Below are positions 15,441 to 24,441 of a stretch of 64,000 bases of DNA, piece by piece (within the stretch, counting starts at the first letter, position 1; every line of letters begins with the position of its first letter). The notes under the pieces were generated by a model. That model did not search any database and was not told where the DNA came from. It worked only from the letters and a program-made list of their open reading frames with translations. A program made the position numbers and the translations under genes. Origin of the DNA: Chitinimonas sp036961565 (GTDB lineage Bacteria > Pseudomonadota > Gammaproteobacteria > Burkholderiales > Chitinimonadaceae); contig NZ_JBAMDD010000015.1 of assembly GCF_036961565.1 (NCBI RefSeq), positions 1 to 64,000 of the forward strand, given 5' to 3'.

Positions 15441-17750
15441 ATGAAACCGACCTCGATCTCGCTCGCTCTACTCGCCGTATTCGGCCTATCTGTACCCGCT
15501 CAGGCTTTCGAGCCTTTTGTCATCAAGGAAATCCGTGTAGAGGGCATCCAGCGCACGGAAGCTGGCACAGTATTCAACTACCTGCCTGTGAAGGTGGGTG
15601 ACCGTGTAGACAATGACAAGGCCGCAGCCGCCGTCAAGGCGCTGTTCGCCACTGGTTTCTACAGCGATGTCAGGCTGGAGGTCGACAAGGATGTGCTGGT
15701 GGTGGCTGTGGACGAGCGCCCCATCATTGCCAATATCCTGATCGAAGGCGCCAAGGAATTCGAATCGGATCAACTGCTCAAGGCCTTGCGCGACAATGGC
15801 CTGGCGGAGAGCCGGACATTCGACCAGGCTTTGCTGGGCTCGGCTGAGCAGGAACTGAAGAAACAGTACTACAGCCGTGGCAAGTACTCGGTACAGATCA
15901 AGACCACGGTAACGCGGCTTGAGCGTAACCGCGTGGGGATTTCCTTTGATATCTCCGAGGGCCTGGTTGCCACCATCAAGCAGATCAACCTGGTGGGTAA
16001 CCAGAAATTCAGCGAAGGCGATCTCAAGGATTACTTCCAGCTAGATACGGGTGGTTGGTTCAGCTGGTTCTCCAAGAGCGACCAGTATTCCAAGCCCAAG
16101 CTGCAGGCCGATATCGAGGCACTACGTTCCTACTACCTCGACAATGGCTATCTGGAATTCAATATCGATTCCCAGCAGGTGGCCTTGTCCGACGACAAGA
16201 AGGATATCTTCCTCACCGTCAATCTGACCGAGGGCGAACAGTTCAAGATCAGCGACGTCAAGTTCGCGGGCGAGCTGATTGTGCCTGAGGCGGAGCTGCG
16301 TCGGTTGATCGGTATCGAGGCTGGTGAGGTGTTCTCCCGTGCCAAGATCAATGCGGCCACCACCATCATTTCCGAGCGCTTGGCGGACGAGGGCTATGCC
16401 TTTGCCAATGTCAATGCCGTGCCTGAGGTCAACAAGCAGAAATTCGAGGCTGCGTTCACCTTCTATGTTGATCCAGGCCGCAAGACCTATGTACGCCGCG
16501 TCAATATCAGCGGTAATACCCGTACCCGCGACGAAGTGATACGCCGTGAGATGCGCCAGCTGGAAGCCGCTCCCTACGCCGGCTGGAAGATCAAGCGCTC
16601 GAAGGAGCGTCTGGATCTGCTCGGTTATTTCAATGAAGTGACGGTGGATACCCCCCTGGTTGCAGACAGTACCGACCAGGTGGACGTCAACGTGACGGTG
16701 ACCGAGAAGCAGACCGGTAATATCCAGGTGGGTGCCGGTTACTCGCAATCAGATGGTCTGGTGCTGTCGGGCTCCATTGCGCAGGCCAATATCTTCGGTA
16801 GCGGCAAGTACCTGAAGCTGGAAGTGAATACCAGTTCCAGCAACAAGGTCTACGCGGTGTCGTTCACCAACCCCTATGCCACACCCGATGGCGTATCGCG
16901 CGGTTTTGACTTGTACAAGCGCCGCTATGAGCCAGATAACCTGTCGGTGGGCAGCTATCTCAACGACACCGTAGGCGGTGGTCTGCGCTGGTCTGTGCCG
17001 GTCAGCGAATACGACGGTGTGAACCTGGGCCTGTCGGCCGAACGCTCCAAGCTGACCTTGTTCGAGAACAGCCCGGAAGAGTACAAGCGTTTCGTCAACA
17101 AGTATGGCGAGACCAATATTACGATACTGGGTTCGGCAGGCTGGGCACGCGATACCCGCGACAGCGCCCTGTTCCCGACCCGTGGCAAGCTGCTCTCCAT
17201 CAACGCTGAATCTGGCTTGCCGGGTGGCGACGTCAAGTATTACAAGGTGACGGCCCAGCAGCAGTGGTTCTTCCCCTTGAGCAAGACCTTTACCTTGCTG
17301 TGGAATACTGAGGCAGGCATGGGCGGCGGCTATGGTGGACAAAAACTGCCGTTCTATTCCAACTTCTTTGCTGGTGGCGTGAACTCGGTGCGTGGCTATG
17401 AAAGCTCCAGCCTGGGCCCGCGTAACACCATCACCAGCGGCACCAGCACCGTAACCACAGATGAAGCAACCGGCGGTAATCGTCGCCTGGTCACCAACCT
17501 GGAACTGCTGTTGCCGGTGCCCGGCATGAAGACCGACAAATCGACGCGCTTGTCGGCTTTCATAGACGGCGGTAACGTGTGGGGTGAAGATCAGAAGCTC
17601 AAGCTGGGTGACATGCGCTTCTCGGCTGGTGTGGCCTTTAGCTGGCTTGCACCAGTGGGGCCGATGAAGTTCAGCTATGCCAAGCCCCTCAATGCCAAGG
17701 ATGGGGATAAACTGGAGCGCTTCCAGTTCTCGCTTGGCCAGATTTTCTGA
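15441..17750 (+). CDS. bamA: Outer-membrane assembly factor BamA
   Basis: The central Omp85 protein of the BAM complex that inserts beta-barrels into the outer membrane. It has 769 residues: a signal peptide ending PAQAF (about 1-22), five POTRA repeats (about 23-425; the first begins FVIKEIRVEGIQRTEAGTVF), and a C-terminal 16-strand barrel with VRGYESSSLGPR (the L6 RGY/F motif) and the terminal phenylalanine signal FSLGQIF. Its stop overlaps an in-frame ATG of the next reading frame, but skp probably starts at 17792. Confidence 0.97.
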   Translation: MKPTSISLALLAVFGLSVPAQAFEPFVIKEIRVEGIQRTEAGTVFNYLPVKVGDRVDNDKAAAAVKALFATGFYSDVRLEVDKDVLVVAVDERPIIANILIEGAKEFESDQLLKALRDNGLAESRTFDQALLGSAEQELKKQYYSRGKYSVQIKTTVTRLERNRVGISFDISEGLVATIKQINLVGNQKFSEGDLKDYFQLDTGGWFSWFSKSDQYSKPKLQADIEALRSYYLDNGYLEFNIDSQQVALSDDKKDIFLTVNLTEGEQFKISDVKFAGELIVPEAELRRLIGIEAGEVFSRAKINAATTIISERLADEGYAFANVNAVPEVNKQKFEAAFTFYVDPGRKTYVRRVNISGNTRTRDEVIRREMRQLEAAPYAGWKIKRSKERLDLLGYFNEVTVDTPLVADSTDQVDVNVTVTEKQTGNIQVGAGYSQSDGLVLSGSIAQANIFGSGKYLKLEVNTSSSNKVYAVSFTNPYATPDGVSRGFDLYKRRYEPDNLSVGSYLNDTVGGGLRWSVPVSEYDGVNLGLSAERSKLTLFENSPEEYKRFVNKYGETNITILGSAGWARDTRDSALFPTRGKLLSINAESGLPGGDVKYYKVTAQQQWFFPLSKTFTLLWNTEAGMGGGYGGQKLPFYSNFFAGGVNSVRGYESSSLGPRNTITSGTSTVTTDEATGGNRRLVTNLELLLPVPGMKTDKSTRLSAFIDGGNVWGEDQKLKLGDMRFSAGVAFSWLAPVGPMKFSYAKPLNAKDGDKLERFQFSLGQIF

Positions 17751-17791
17751 TGCATGCTGTTGCCTGGCAGCCAGTTCAAAAGGACGTAATC

Positions 17792-18283
17792 GTGAAACGC
17801 CTGTTCAGCCTGATTCTTGCCACCGGTCTGATGACACCTGCCATTGCGCAGGACGTCAAGTTCGGCTTCGTCAACCTGGATCGCATCATGCGTGAGTCTG
17901 GGCCGGCGGTGAAAGCCGTCAAGAAGATAGAGAAGGAATTTGCAGGTCGTGATGCCGACATCAAGAAGCTGACCGAGCAGGTACGGGGCCGCCAGGTGGA
18001 GTTGGACAAAGGCGGCCTGACCATGCCGGAGACCGAGCGCCGTAACAAGGAGCGCGAACTGGTAAAGCTGAATCAGGATCTGGCACGTATTCAGCGCGAA
18101 TTCCGTGAGGATCTGAATGCCCGCCGTAACGAGGAGTTGTCGGGCATCCAGGAACGCGCCTACAACACCATCCAGCAGATTGCCGCACAAGAGAAGTACG
18201 ACGCCATCCTGCAGGAGGCGGTGTACGTGAACCCTAAGCTGGATATCACCGACAAGGTCCTCAAATCCTTGTCTGACAAGTAA
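17792..18283 (+). CDS. skp: Periplasmic chaperone OmpH/Skp
   Basis: A 163-residue periplasmic chaperone that holds unfolded outer-membrane proteins on their way to BamA. A signal peptide (MKRLFSLILATGLMTPAIAQ) precedes a strand KFGFVNLDRIMRESG and two long helices rich in charged residues forming the tentacle-like coiled coil. The start is taken as the GTG at 17792 because AAAGGA lies seven bases upstream and it gives a clean signal peptide. An ATG at 17750 would put a non-signal leader in front. Confidence 0.92.
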   Translation: MKRLFSLILATGLMTPAIAQDVKFGFVNLDRIMRESGPAVKAVKKIEKEFAGRDADIKKLTEQVRGRQVELDKGGLTMPETERRNKERELVKLNQDLARIQREFREDLNARRNEELSGIQERAYNTIQQIAAQEKYDAILQEAVYVNPKLDITDKVLKSLSDK

Positions 18284-18293
18284 GGCCTGATCG

Positions 18294-19334
18294 GTGCTGA
18301 GGCTGTCCGATATCGTCGCCCGGCTGGGCGGCGAACTGGTCGGTGATGATGCAGAGATACGCCAGGTGGCAACGCTTGAGGCTGCCAAGCCCGACGAACT
18401 GGCTTTTCTGGCGAACCCCAAGTATCGCAAGCAACTGGATGAGACCCAGGCTGCAGCTGTCGTGCTGGGGCAGCAAAGTCGTGATCTGACTCAGCGGCCG
18501 CGTATCGTGGCTGCCAATCCCTATCTGTATTTCGCGCAGGTTTCCGCTTTGCTCAACCCGCCGCGCATGCCGGCCCCGGGTGTGCATCCCACCGCCTGGG
18601 TGGCACCCGATGTCTGCCTGGCGCCGGGCGTTCGCATAGGCCCGCATGCCAGCGTGGGGCAGGGCGCCATATTGGGTGCCAATGTGGTGATCGAGGCAGG
18701 TTGCCGAGTGGGTGACGGTGTCGAAATAGGCGACGACAGTCGGCTTTACCCCAATGTGGTGATCTACCACGATTGCCTGCTGGGGCAGCGGGTAGTGGTG
18801 CATGCCAATGCGGTGATCGGCTCCGATGGTTTTGGCAACGCCTGGACAGGTGAAGGCTGGTACAAGATTCCACAGATAGGCCGGGTACGTATAGGCAATG
18901 ATGTGGAGATTGGCGCTTCCACCACCATAGACCGGGGGGCGTTGGGCGATACGGTGATCGAGGATGGCGTCAGGCTCGATAACCAGATACAGATAGCCCA
19001 CAACGTGCATATAGGTCGGCACACTGCCATGGCCGGTTGCGTGGGCGTGGCGGGTAGTACCCGTATAGGCGCCTATTGCACCTTTGGCGGCAGTGCCATG
19101 ATCCTGGGGCATCTGGAGATTGCCGACCGGGTCAACATCATGGCAGGTACCTTGATAGGCAAGTCGATATTGAAGGCGGGTACCTATGTAGGGCAGTACC
19201 CGGTGCAATCGCACGAAGACTGGTTGGCCAATGCATCCCACCTGCGCAGGCTGGATGCCATGGCAAAGAGATTGAAAGAACTTGAACGTAAAGTTGGCCG
19301 CAATGATGCCAACACGGGAGAATCAACGTCATGA
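18294..19334 (+). CDS. lpxD: UDP-3-O-acylglucosamine N-acyltransferase
   Basis: The third step of lipid A synthesis, adding the N-linked hydroxyacyl chain. The 346-residue product has an N-terminal uridine-binding domain (LSDIVARLGGELVGDDAEIRQVATLE), then a left-handed beta-helix of hexapeptide repeats (about 115-320), with the catalytic histidine in the IQIAHNVHIG region. It starts at a GTG (18294) with AAGG upstream. The stop overlaps fabZ (ATGA at 19331-19334). It belongs to the lpxD-fabZ-lpxA-lpxB block. Confidence 0.97.
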   Translation: MLRLSDIVARLGGELVGDDAEIRQVATLEAAKPDELAFLANPKYRKQLDETQAAAVVLGQQSRDLTQRPRIVAANPYLYFAQVSALLNPPRMPAPGVHPTAWVAPDVCLAPGVRIGPHASVGQGAILGANVVIEAGCRVGDGVEIGDDSRLYPNVVIYHDCLLGQRVVVHANAVIGSDGFGNAWTGEGWYKIPQIGRVRIGNDVEIGASTTIDRGALGDTVIEDGVRLDNQIQIAHNVHIGRHTAMAGCVGVAGSTRIGAYCTFGGSAMILGHLEIADRVNIMAGTLIGKSILKAGTYVGQYPVQSHEDWLANASHLRRLDAMAKRLKELERKVGRNDANTGESTS

Positions 19335-19876
19335 CCCAAGCGCAAATCGAAGCCGGCGCCGCGACCGGAACCGCCACCGGAACCGCCACCGGACCCGAGA
19401 CCATCGAAAGCATGGATATCCAGGGCATACTGGACCATCTGCCACATCGCTTCCCTTTTCTGCTGATAGACCGGGTGACCGAACTGGTGCCTGGCGAGCG
19501 TATCGTCGCCTTGAAGAATGTGTCCTACAACGAGCCTTTCTTCGTCGGCCACTTCCCCAAGTACCCGGTCATGCCCGGCGTGCTGATTGTAGAGGCGATG
19601 GCCCAGGCAGCCGGTGTACTGAGCTTCCGTACCACTGGCGACAAGCCCAAGGATGGCTACCTCTACATGTTTGCTGGCATCGACAATGTCCGCTTCAAGT
19701 CGCAGGTCATGCCTGGCGATCAGATGCTGATCGAGGTCAAGATAGAGCGGCGCATGCGCAATATCTGGAAGTACAAGGCCGTGGCCCGCGTAGCAGGCAA
19801 TATGGTGGCAGAGGCAGACCTGCTGTGTGCCCAGGTGGCCACCAAGCCGGCCACAACCGCCTCTGCGGCGGCGTGA
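19331..19876 (+). CDS. fabZ: 3-hydroxyacyl-ACP dehydratase FabZ
   Basis: A type II fatty-acid dehydratase that competes with LpxA for hydroxyacyl-ACP. The hot-dog fold core is clear: ILDHLPHRFPFLLIDRV, the active-site GHFPKYPVMPGVLIVEAMAQ and the DNVRFKSQVMPGD strand. The product is 181 residues if it begins at the ATG overlapping lpxD, about 27 longer than usual. The extension includes ATGTATGTATG encoded by a 12-base tandem repeat. A second in-frame ATG at 19412 would give a normal-length enzyme. The upstream start has GGGAG eleven bases before it and is kept. Confidence 0.94.
   Translation: MTQAQIEAGAATGTATGTATGPETIESMDIQGILDHLPHRFPFLLIDRVTELVPGERIVALKNVSYNEPFFVGHFPKYPVMPGVLIVEAMAQAAGVLSFRTTGDKPKDGYLYMFAGIDNVRFKSQVMPGDQMLIEVKIERRMRNIWKYKAVARVAGNMVAEADLLCAQVATKPATTASAAA
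19364..19392 (+). repeat. 12-base tandem repeat in the fabZ N-terminus
   Basis: Two perfect units of ACCGGAACCGCC (19364-19387) and the first five bases of a third encode the ATG-TATG-TATG stretch. The unit is a multiple of three, so copy changes would keep the frame. Confidence 0.8.
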
Positions 19877-19883
19877 GGCAGGC

Positions 19884-20660
19884 ATGGCCCGTATCCATCC
19901 GAACGCCGTAGTCCATCCAGGCGCCCAACTGGCTGACGATGTCGAGATCGGCCCCTTCAGCGTGGTGGGTGAGCATGTCAGCATTGCTGCCGGTAGCCGG
20001 GTAGGTCCGCATTGCGTGATCGATGGGCACACTACCATAGGCCGCAACAATGTTTTCCATGGATCGGCCCAGATAGGCTGCGCCCCGCAGGACAAGAAGT
20101 ACCAGGGCGAACCGACCAGGCTGGTCATGGGTGATGGCAATAGCGTCTACCATTTCGTCACCATCTCCACCGGCACCAGCCAGGATGAGGGCTTGACCAG
20201 CTTGGGCGACGACAACTGGATCATGGCTTATGTGCATATCGCGCATGATTGCCGTATCGGTAGCCATACCATACTGGCCAACAACGCCACGCTGGCGGGC
20301 CATGTGCATCTGGGTGATTGGGTGTTCCTGGGCGGTTTCACCACCATCCATCAATTCTGCAAGATTGGCACGCATGCCATGACGGCGTTTACGGCAGCGG
20401 TGACGCAGGATGTGCCGCCCTATGTGACGGCGGCCGGCAACCGTGCGGCGCCAGCAGGTATCAACAGCGAGGGCTTGCGCCGGCGCGGTTATACCGCCGA
20501 GCAGATCACCGAGATCAAGCGGGCCTACAAGCTGCTGTATCGCCAGGGCTTGAGCCTGGAGGAAGCCTGTGCCGAGATCGTGGCGCGTGCATCGGCGCGG
20601 CCCGAGCTGCAGGCCTTTGTGGATTTCTTTCCGACGGCTACGCGCGGCCTGATTCGCTAA
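19884..20660 (+). CDS. lpxA: UDP-N-acetylglucosamine acyltransferase
   Basis: The first committed step of lipid A synthesis. It has 258 residues: an N-terminal left-handed beta-helix with hexapeptide repeats (IHPNAVVHPGAQLADDVEIGP onward), the catalytic histidine in MAYVHIAHDCRIG, and an alpha-helical C-terminal part ending FFPTATRGLIR. The ATG at 19884 has GAGGCAGG upstream; an earlier in-frame reading from 19827 lies inside fabZ. It is followed by lpxB after about 30 bases. Confidence 0.97.
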   Translation: MARIHPNAVVHPGAQLADDVEIGPFSVVGEHVSIAAGSRVGPHCVIDGHTTIGRNNVFHGSAQIGCAPQDKKYQGEPTRLVMGDGNSVYHFVTISTGTSQDEGLTSLGDDNWIMAYVHIAHDCRIGSHTILANNATLAGHVHLGDWVFLGGFTTIHQFCKIGTHAMTAFTAAVTQDVPPYVTAAGNRAAPAGINSEGLRRRGYTAEQITEIKRAYKLLYRQGLSLEEACAEIVARASARPELQAFVDFFPTATRGLIR

Positions 20661-20690
20661 GCTGTTTCATTCATCGGTAAATCATTGCCC

Positions 20691-21863
20691 ATGCAGTCCT
20701 TGTTTGATGGCCATTCCGGCCCGCGTATTGCCATTGTTGCTGGTGAGGCCTCTGGCGACCTGCTGGGCGCCAGCCTGATAGAGGCGGTGCGGCGGCGCAT
20801 GCCCAATGTGCGCTTCGCCGGCATAGCCGGCCCCAAGATGCAATCGGCCGGCGCGACCAGCCTTTTCCCTATGGATAAGCTGGCGGTGCGTGGCTATGTC
20901 GAGGTGCTCAAACACCTGCGCGAGCTGCTGGGCATACGCTCGCAGTTGCGGGCGGCTTGCCTGGCCGAGCGCCCGGATCTGTTTATCGGCATCGATGCCC
21001 CTGATTTCAATCTGGGGCTGGAGCGCAAACTCAAGGATGGCGGCATACCCACTGTTCATTATGTCAGCCCCTCTATCTGGGCCTGGCGAGGGGAGCGCAT
21101 CCACAAGATCAAGGCGGCCACCAGCGAGGTGCTGTGCCTGTTTCCGTTCGAAAAGGCGCTGTATGACGCGGTAGGTGCCAAGGCGACCTATGTAGGTCAC
21201 CCCCTGGCCGATGAAATGCCGCTGAGCGTGAATCGTGCCGAGGTGCGTGAAACCATAGGCTTGCCGCAGCATCAACTGGTGTTCTCCATGCTGCCAGGTA
21301 GCCGGGTCAGCGAGGTGGAATTCCATGCCGAACTCTTTATCGAAACGGCCAGGTTGCTGCACGCACGTTACCCGCAGGCGCAGTTTCTGGTACCGCTAGT
21401 AACGCGTGAGACCCGCGATCTGTTTGATACGGCCCGCTACAAGTACAAGGCGCTGGATTTGCCCCTGCGGCTGATGTTTGGCCACGCCCAGGAGGCCATG
21501 CAGGCGGCGGATGCCAACCTAGTGGCCTCGGGCACCGCCACCCTGGAAGCCATGCTGGCCAAGCAGCCGTTGGTGATTACCTACAAGCTGTCTGATACCA
21601 CCTACAAGCTGGTCAAGAAGAAAATGCGGCTGCCTTATGTGGGCTTGCCCAATGTACTGTCTGGCCGCTTTGTGGTGCCCGAGTTGCTGCAGCATGAGGC
21701 GACACCTGCCAACCTGGCGCAGGCCTTGGGCAACTATGTGGATGATCGCCGGCTGGCTCAGTCGCTGCATGCGCTGTTTACCGAGCAACATGAAGCGCTG
21801 CGGCAGGATGCGGCCGAGCGTGCAGCCGATGCCGTGGTGGCCTATCTTCGGGGTAGGTCGTGA
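20691..21863 (+). CDS. lpxB: Lipid-A-disaccharide synthase
   Basis: A family 19 glycosyltransferase joining UDP-diacylglucosamine and lipid X. The 390-residue product has IAIVAGEASGDLLGASL at the start, FIGIDAPDFNLGLE, HYVSPSIWAWRGERI, and the C-terminal ASGTATLEAMLAKQPLVI. The ATG at 20691 is preferred to a TTG two codons earlier. The stop overlaps rnhB (GTGA at 21860-21863), giving the common lpxB-rnhB coupling. Confidence 0.97.
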   Translation: MQSLFDGHSGPRIAIVAGEASGDLLGASLIEAVRRRMPNVRFAGIAGPKMQSAGATSLFPMDKLAVRGYVEVLKHLRELLGIRSQLRAACLAERPDLFIGIDAPDFNLGLERKLKDGGIPTVHYVSPSIWAWRGERIHKIKAATSEVLCLFPFEKALYDAVGAKATYVGHPLADEMPLSVNRAEVRETIGLPQHQLVFSMLPGSRVSEVEFHAELFIETARLLHARYPQAQFLVPLVTRETRDLFDTARYKYKALDLPLRLMFGHAQEAMQAADANLVASGTATLEAMLAKQPLVITYKLSDTTYKLVKKKMRLPYVGLPNVLSGRFVVPELLQHEATPANLAQALGNYVDDRRLAQSLHALFTEQHEALRQDAAERAADAVVAYLRGRS

Positions 21864-22447
21864 GCTTGGTTTGTGGTGTTGACGAGGCGGGCAGGGGGCC
21901 GCTAGCCGGTTCGGTGTTCACTGCTGCTGTGATACTGGGTGACGATCATGGTATAGCGGGCCTGGCTGACTCCAAGGTACTGACTGCAGGCCGGCGCGAG
22001 CAATTGTCTGAAGCCATCAAGCAACGCGCTCTGGCCTGGGCCATTGCCAGTGCCACGGTGGCGGAGATAGATGAGCACAATATTCTCAAGGCGACCATGC
22101 TGGCCATGCGCCGTGCGGTTGAAGCCTTACCGATGGTGCCTGCGGAGGCCTTGATCGATGGCAACAGGGTGCCGCCAGGCCTGCTCTGCGCTGCCCGGGC
22201 GATAGTGCGGGGGGACGCGATTGAGCCGGCGATCTCTGCCGCTTCCATTCTGGCCAAGGTAGCCAGGGATGCCGAACTGGTGGCGCTGGATGCCAGCTAC
22301 CCTGGCTATGGCTTTGCCGTACACAAGGGCTACCCCACACCCGCACACCTTGCCGCCTTGGCTGCGCTAGGCCCCTGCGTGGCACACAGGCGTAGCTTTG
22401 GGCCAGTGCGGGCACAGGTAGAGGCGCGCCAGATCAGCCTTTGGTAG
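21860..22447 (+). CDS. rnhB: Ribonuclease HII
   Basis: Removes RNA from RNA-DNA hybrids and misincorporated ribonucleotides. The 195-residue product carries the metal-binding CGVDEAGRGPLAG at residues about 5-17, a DSKVLTAGRREQLSE helix and SAASILAKVARDAEL. It starts at a GTG overlapping the lpxB stop. It is the last gene of the lipid A block; nothing but a probable motA promoter lies in the next 200 bases. Confidence 0.96.
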   Translation: MSLVCGVDEAGRGPLAGSVFTAAVILGDDHGIAGLADSKVLTAGRREQLSEAIKQRALAWAIASATVAEIDEHNILKATMLAMRRAVEALPMVPAEALIDGNRVPPGLLCAARAIVRGDAIEPAISAASILAKVARDAELVALDASYPGYGFAVHKGYPTPAHLAALAALGPCVAHRRSFGPVRAQVEARQISLW

Positions 22448-22554
22448 CGCAGAACCTTAGGGTTTTGTGTTGGACAAGCCCGCCATGCCGGTTTGCAATA
22501 CCCTATCAAAACAAGCACCAAGCGCTGCGGTTACAGCTATTCTCAAGTTTGGGT

Positions 22555-22584
22555 TTGTCATAACCCCTGTACGACAACTAATAT
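22555..22584 (+). promoter_or_regulatory. Possible sigma-70 promoter of motAB
   Basis: TTGTCA (22555-22560) and TAATAT (22579-22584) with an 18-base spacer lie about 64 bases before motA. No good sigma-28 (FliA) consensus was found in the same region. Confidence 0.45.
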
Positions 22585-22647
22585 CCAACCGTTGCGTCGC
22601 TCGCTGGCGCGCCAACCGGCCTCAAGAGCTGATGGGAGCAGGATCCG

Positions 22648-23502
22648 ATGTTTGTCGTCATTGGCTACGTTTTCATGTGCGTCTGTATTTTCGGCGCCTA
22701 TGCCGCTCATGGCGGCCACCTGGCGGTGCTTTGGCAGCCGTCTGAAATCGTCATCATCTTCGGTGGCGGATTGGGCGCCATGCTCGTGGCCTATGGTCCC
22801 AACCTTAAAGTCATTTTCGGCTCCATACCCTTGCTGTTCAAAGGCTCGCCTTATGGCAAGGCCTTTTATATGGACCTGTTTGCGCTGATGTATGAAATCC
22901 TCTCCAAGGTGCGCAAAGAAGGCCTGATGTCGATAGAAGGCGATGTGGAGAACCCCGACGCCAGCCCCATGTTTGCCAAGTACGCCAGCATTGCCAAGGA
23001 TCACCATGTCGTCGAATTCATCTGCGACTACCTGCGTTTGATGGTGGGTGGCAATCTCAATGCATTCGAAATCGAGAACCTGATGGATGTGGAAATCGAA
23101 ACCCACCACCATGAGGCGGAAATTCCGGTGGGTTTCTTCCAGAAGCTGGGTGATGGCCTGCCTGCATTCGGTATTGTGGCTGCCGTGATGGGCGTGGTGC
23201 ATACCATGGGTTCGCTGCATCTGCCGCCGACCGAGTTGGGCAAGCTGATTGGTGCGGCGCTGGTCGGTACTTTCATGGGTATCCTGCTGGCCTACGGTTT
23301 CATCAATCCCCTGGCCTGGATACTGGATGGCAAGGCGGCTGATAGCACACGGGTGTTCCAGACCATCAAGGTGACCTTGCTGGCCAGCCTGAATGGCTAT
23401 GCGCCGCAGGTTGCTGTGGAATTTGGTCGCAAGGCCATGGAAGGCCGTATCCGTCCTTCCTTCCTGGAGCTGGAAGAATTCGTGAAGAACAAAAAAGGCT
23501 GA
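22648..23502 (+). CDS. motA: Flagellar motor stator MotA
   Basis: The proton-channel stator subunit of the flagellar motor. It has 284 residues and four transmembrane segments, at both ends and around 170-230. The long cytoplasmic loop contains the charged residues that contact FliG (around LMYEILSKVRKEGLMSIEGDVENP). VGFFQKLGDGLPAFGIVAAVMGVVHTM is the conserved channel segment. GGAG precedes the ATG at 22648. motB follows after 27 bases. No other flagellar genes are in the window. Confidence 0.96.
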   Translation: MFVVIGYVFMCVCIFGAYAAHGGHLAVLWQPSEIVIIFGGGLGAMLVAYGPNLKVIFGSIPLLFKGSPYGKAFYMDLFALMYEILSKVRKEGLMSIEGDVENPDASPMFAKYASIAKDHHVVEFICDYLRLMVGGNLNAFEIENLMDVEIETHHHEAEIPVGFFQKLGDGLPAFGIVAAVMGVVHTMGSLHLPPTELGKLIGAALVGTFMGILLAYGFINPLAWILDGKAADSTRVFQTIKVTLLASLNGYAPQVAVEFGRKAMEGRIRPSFLELEEFVKNKKG

Positions 23503-23529
23503 TCGTCAGCGATATAGCGGAGAGAGACG

Positions 23530-24441
23530 ATGAGCGACGATTCGCAACGGCCCATAGTCGTCAAGAAGATCAAGAAAGGCGGCCATGGCCACCACGGTGG
23601 TGCATGGAAGATCGCCTACGCCGACTTTGTGACAGCCATGATGGCCTTCTTCCTGTTGATGTGGCTGCTGGGCTCCTCTACCAAGGGGGACTTGCGCGGC
23701 ATTGCCGAGTACTTCCAGAACCCGCTCAAGGTCGCCCTGAGTGGTGGTTCCGGTGCTGGCGAATCGCAAAGCGTGCTGCAGGGTGGCGGCATGGACCTTT
23801 CCAAGAAGGCCGGCGAGCAGCGCCGTGGTGACGGTGGCAAGGAAAAGAAGCGTCTGGATGAGCTGAAAGAGAAGATCAAGCAGGCCATAGACGGCAAGTT
23901 GGCCCAGTACAAGGATCAGATCCTGCTCGATATCACGCCCGAGGGCTTGCGGGTACAGATCATTGATCAGCAGAACCGCCCTATGTTTAAAAGTGGTAGT
24001 GCCCAGATGGAAGGCTATGCCGGCGAGATACTCAAGGAGATCGCCACCATCCTGAACGAGGTACCCAACCGCCTTTCACTTTCAGGCCATACCGATGCGG
24101 CGGGTTTTTCTACCGGTGATAACAGCTACAGCAATTGGGAATTGTCGGCCGACAGGGCCAATGCCTCCCGGCGGCAATTGCTGACAGGCGGCATGGCCTC
24201 GACCAAGATATTGCGGGTTGTGGGTCTGGCCGATTCGGTGCCCTTTGATGTGGTCAATCCGGCTAACCCGGTGAATCGCCGTATCAGCATCATCGTGTTG
24301 AACAAGGAAGCCGAAGAAAACATCATGAAGCTGGCTGGCAAGGCGGCAGGTGATGCAGAAGCCGTGAGCGACCCGGCAAGTGCCATCCAGGCAGGCGCTG
24401 CCGCCGCGACCGAACCCGCTGCTGCACCGGCCACGCCGTGA
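23530..24441 (+). CDS. motB: Flagellar motor stator MotB
   Basis: The stator subunit that anchors the motor to peptidoglycan. The 303-residue product starts with a basic His-rich tail (KKIKKGGHGHHGG), then the single transmembrane segment with the proton-carrying Asp32 (YADFVTAMMAFFLLMWLLGS). An OmpA-like domain (about 135-260) has LSLSGHTDAAGF, WELSADRANASR and NPANPVNRRISIIV. The C-terminus is Ala/Pro-rich. GGAG precedes the ATG. Its stop overlaps the next gene (GTGA). Confidence 0.96.
   Translation: MSDDSQRPIVVKKIKKGGHGHHGGAWKIAYADFVTAMMAFFLLMWLLGSSTKGDLRGIAEYFQNPLKVALSGGSGAGESQSVLQGGGMDLSKKAGEQRRGDGGKEKKRLDELKEKIKQAIDGKLAQYKDQILLDITPEGLRVQIIDQQNRPMFKSGSAQMEGYAGEILKEIATILNEVPNRLSLSGHTDAAGFSTGDNSYSNWELSADRANASRRQLLTGGMASTKILRVVGLADSVPFDVVNPANPVNRRISIIVLNKEAEENIMKLAGKAAGDAEAVSDPASAIQAGAAAATEPAAAPATP

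Noticed and set aside
22530..22600. A sigma-28 flagellar promoter before motA
   Set aside because: TCAAGTTT looks like a -35 but no GCCGATAA-like -10 follows at the right distance; a sigma-70 pair fits better.
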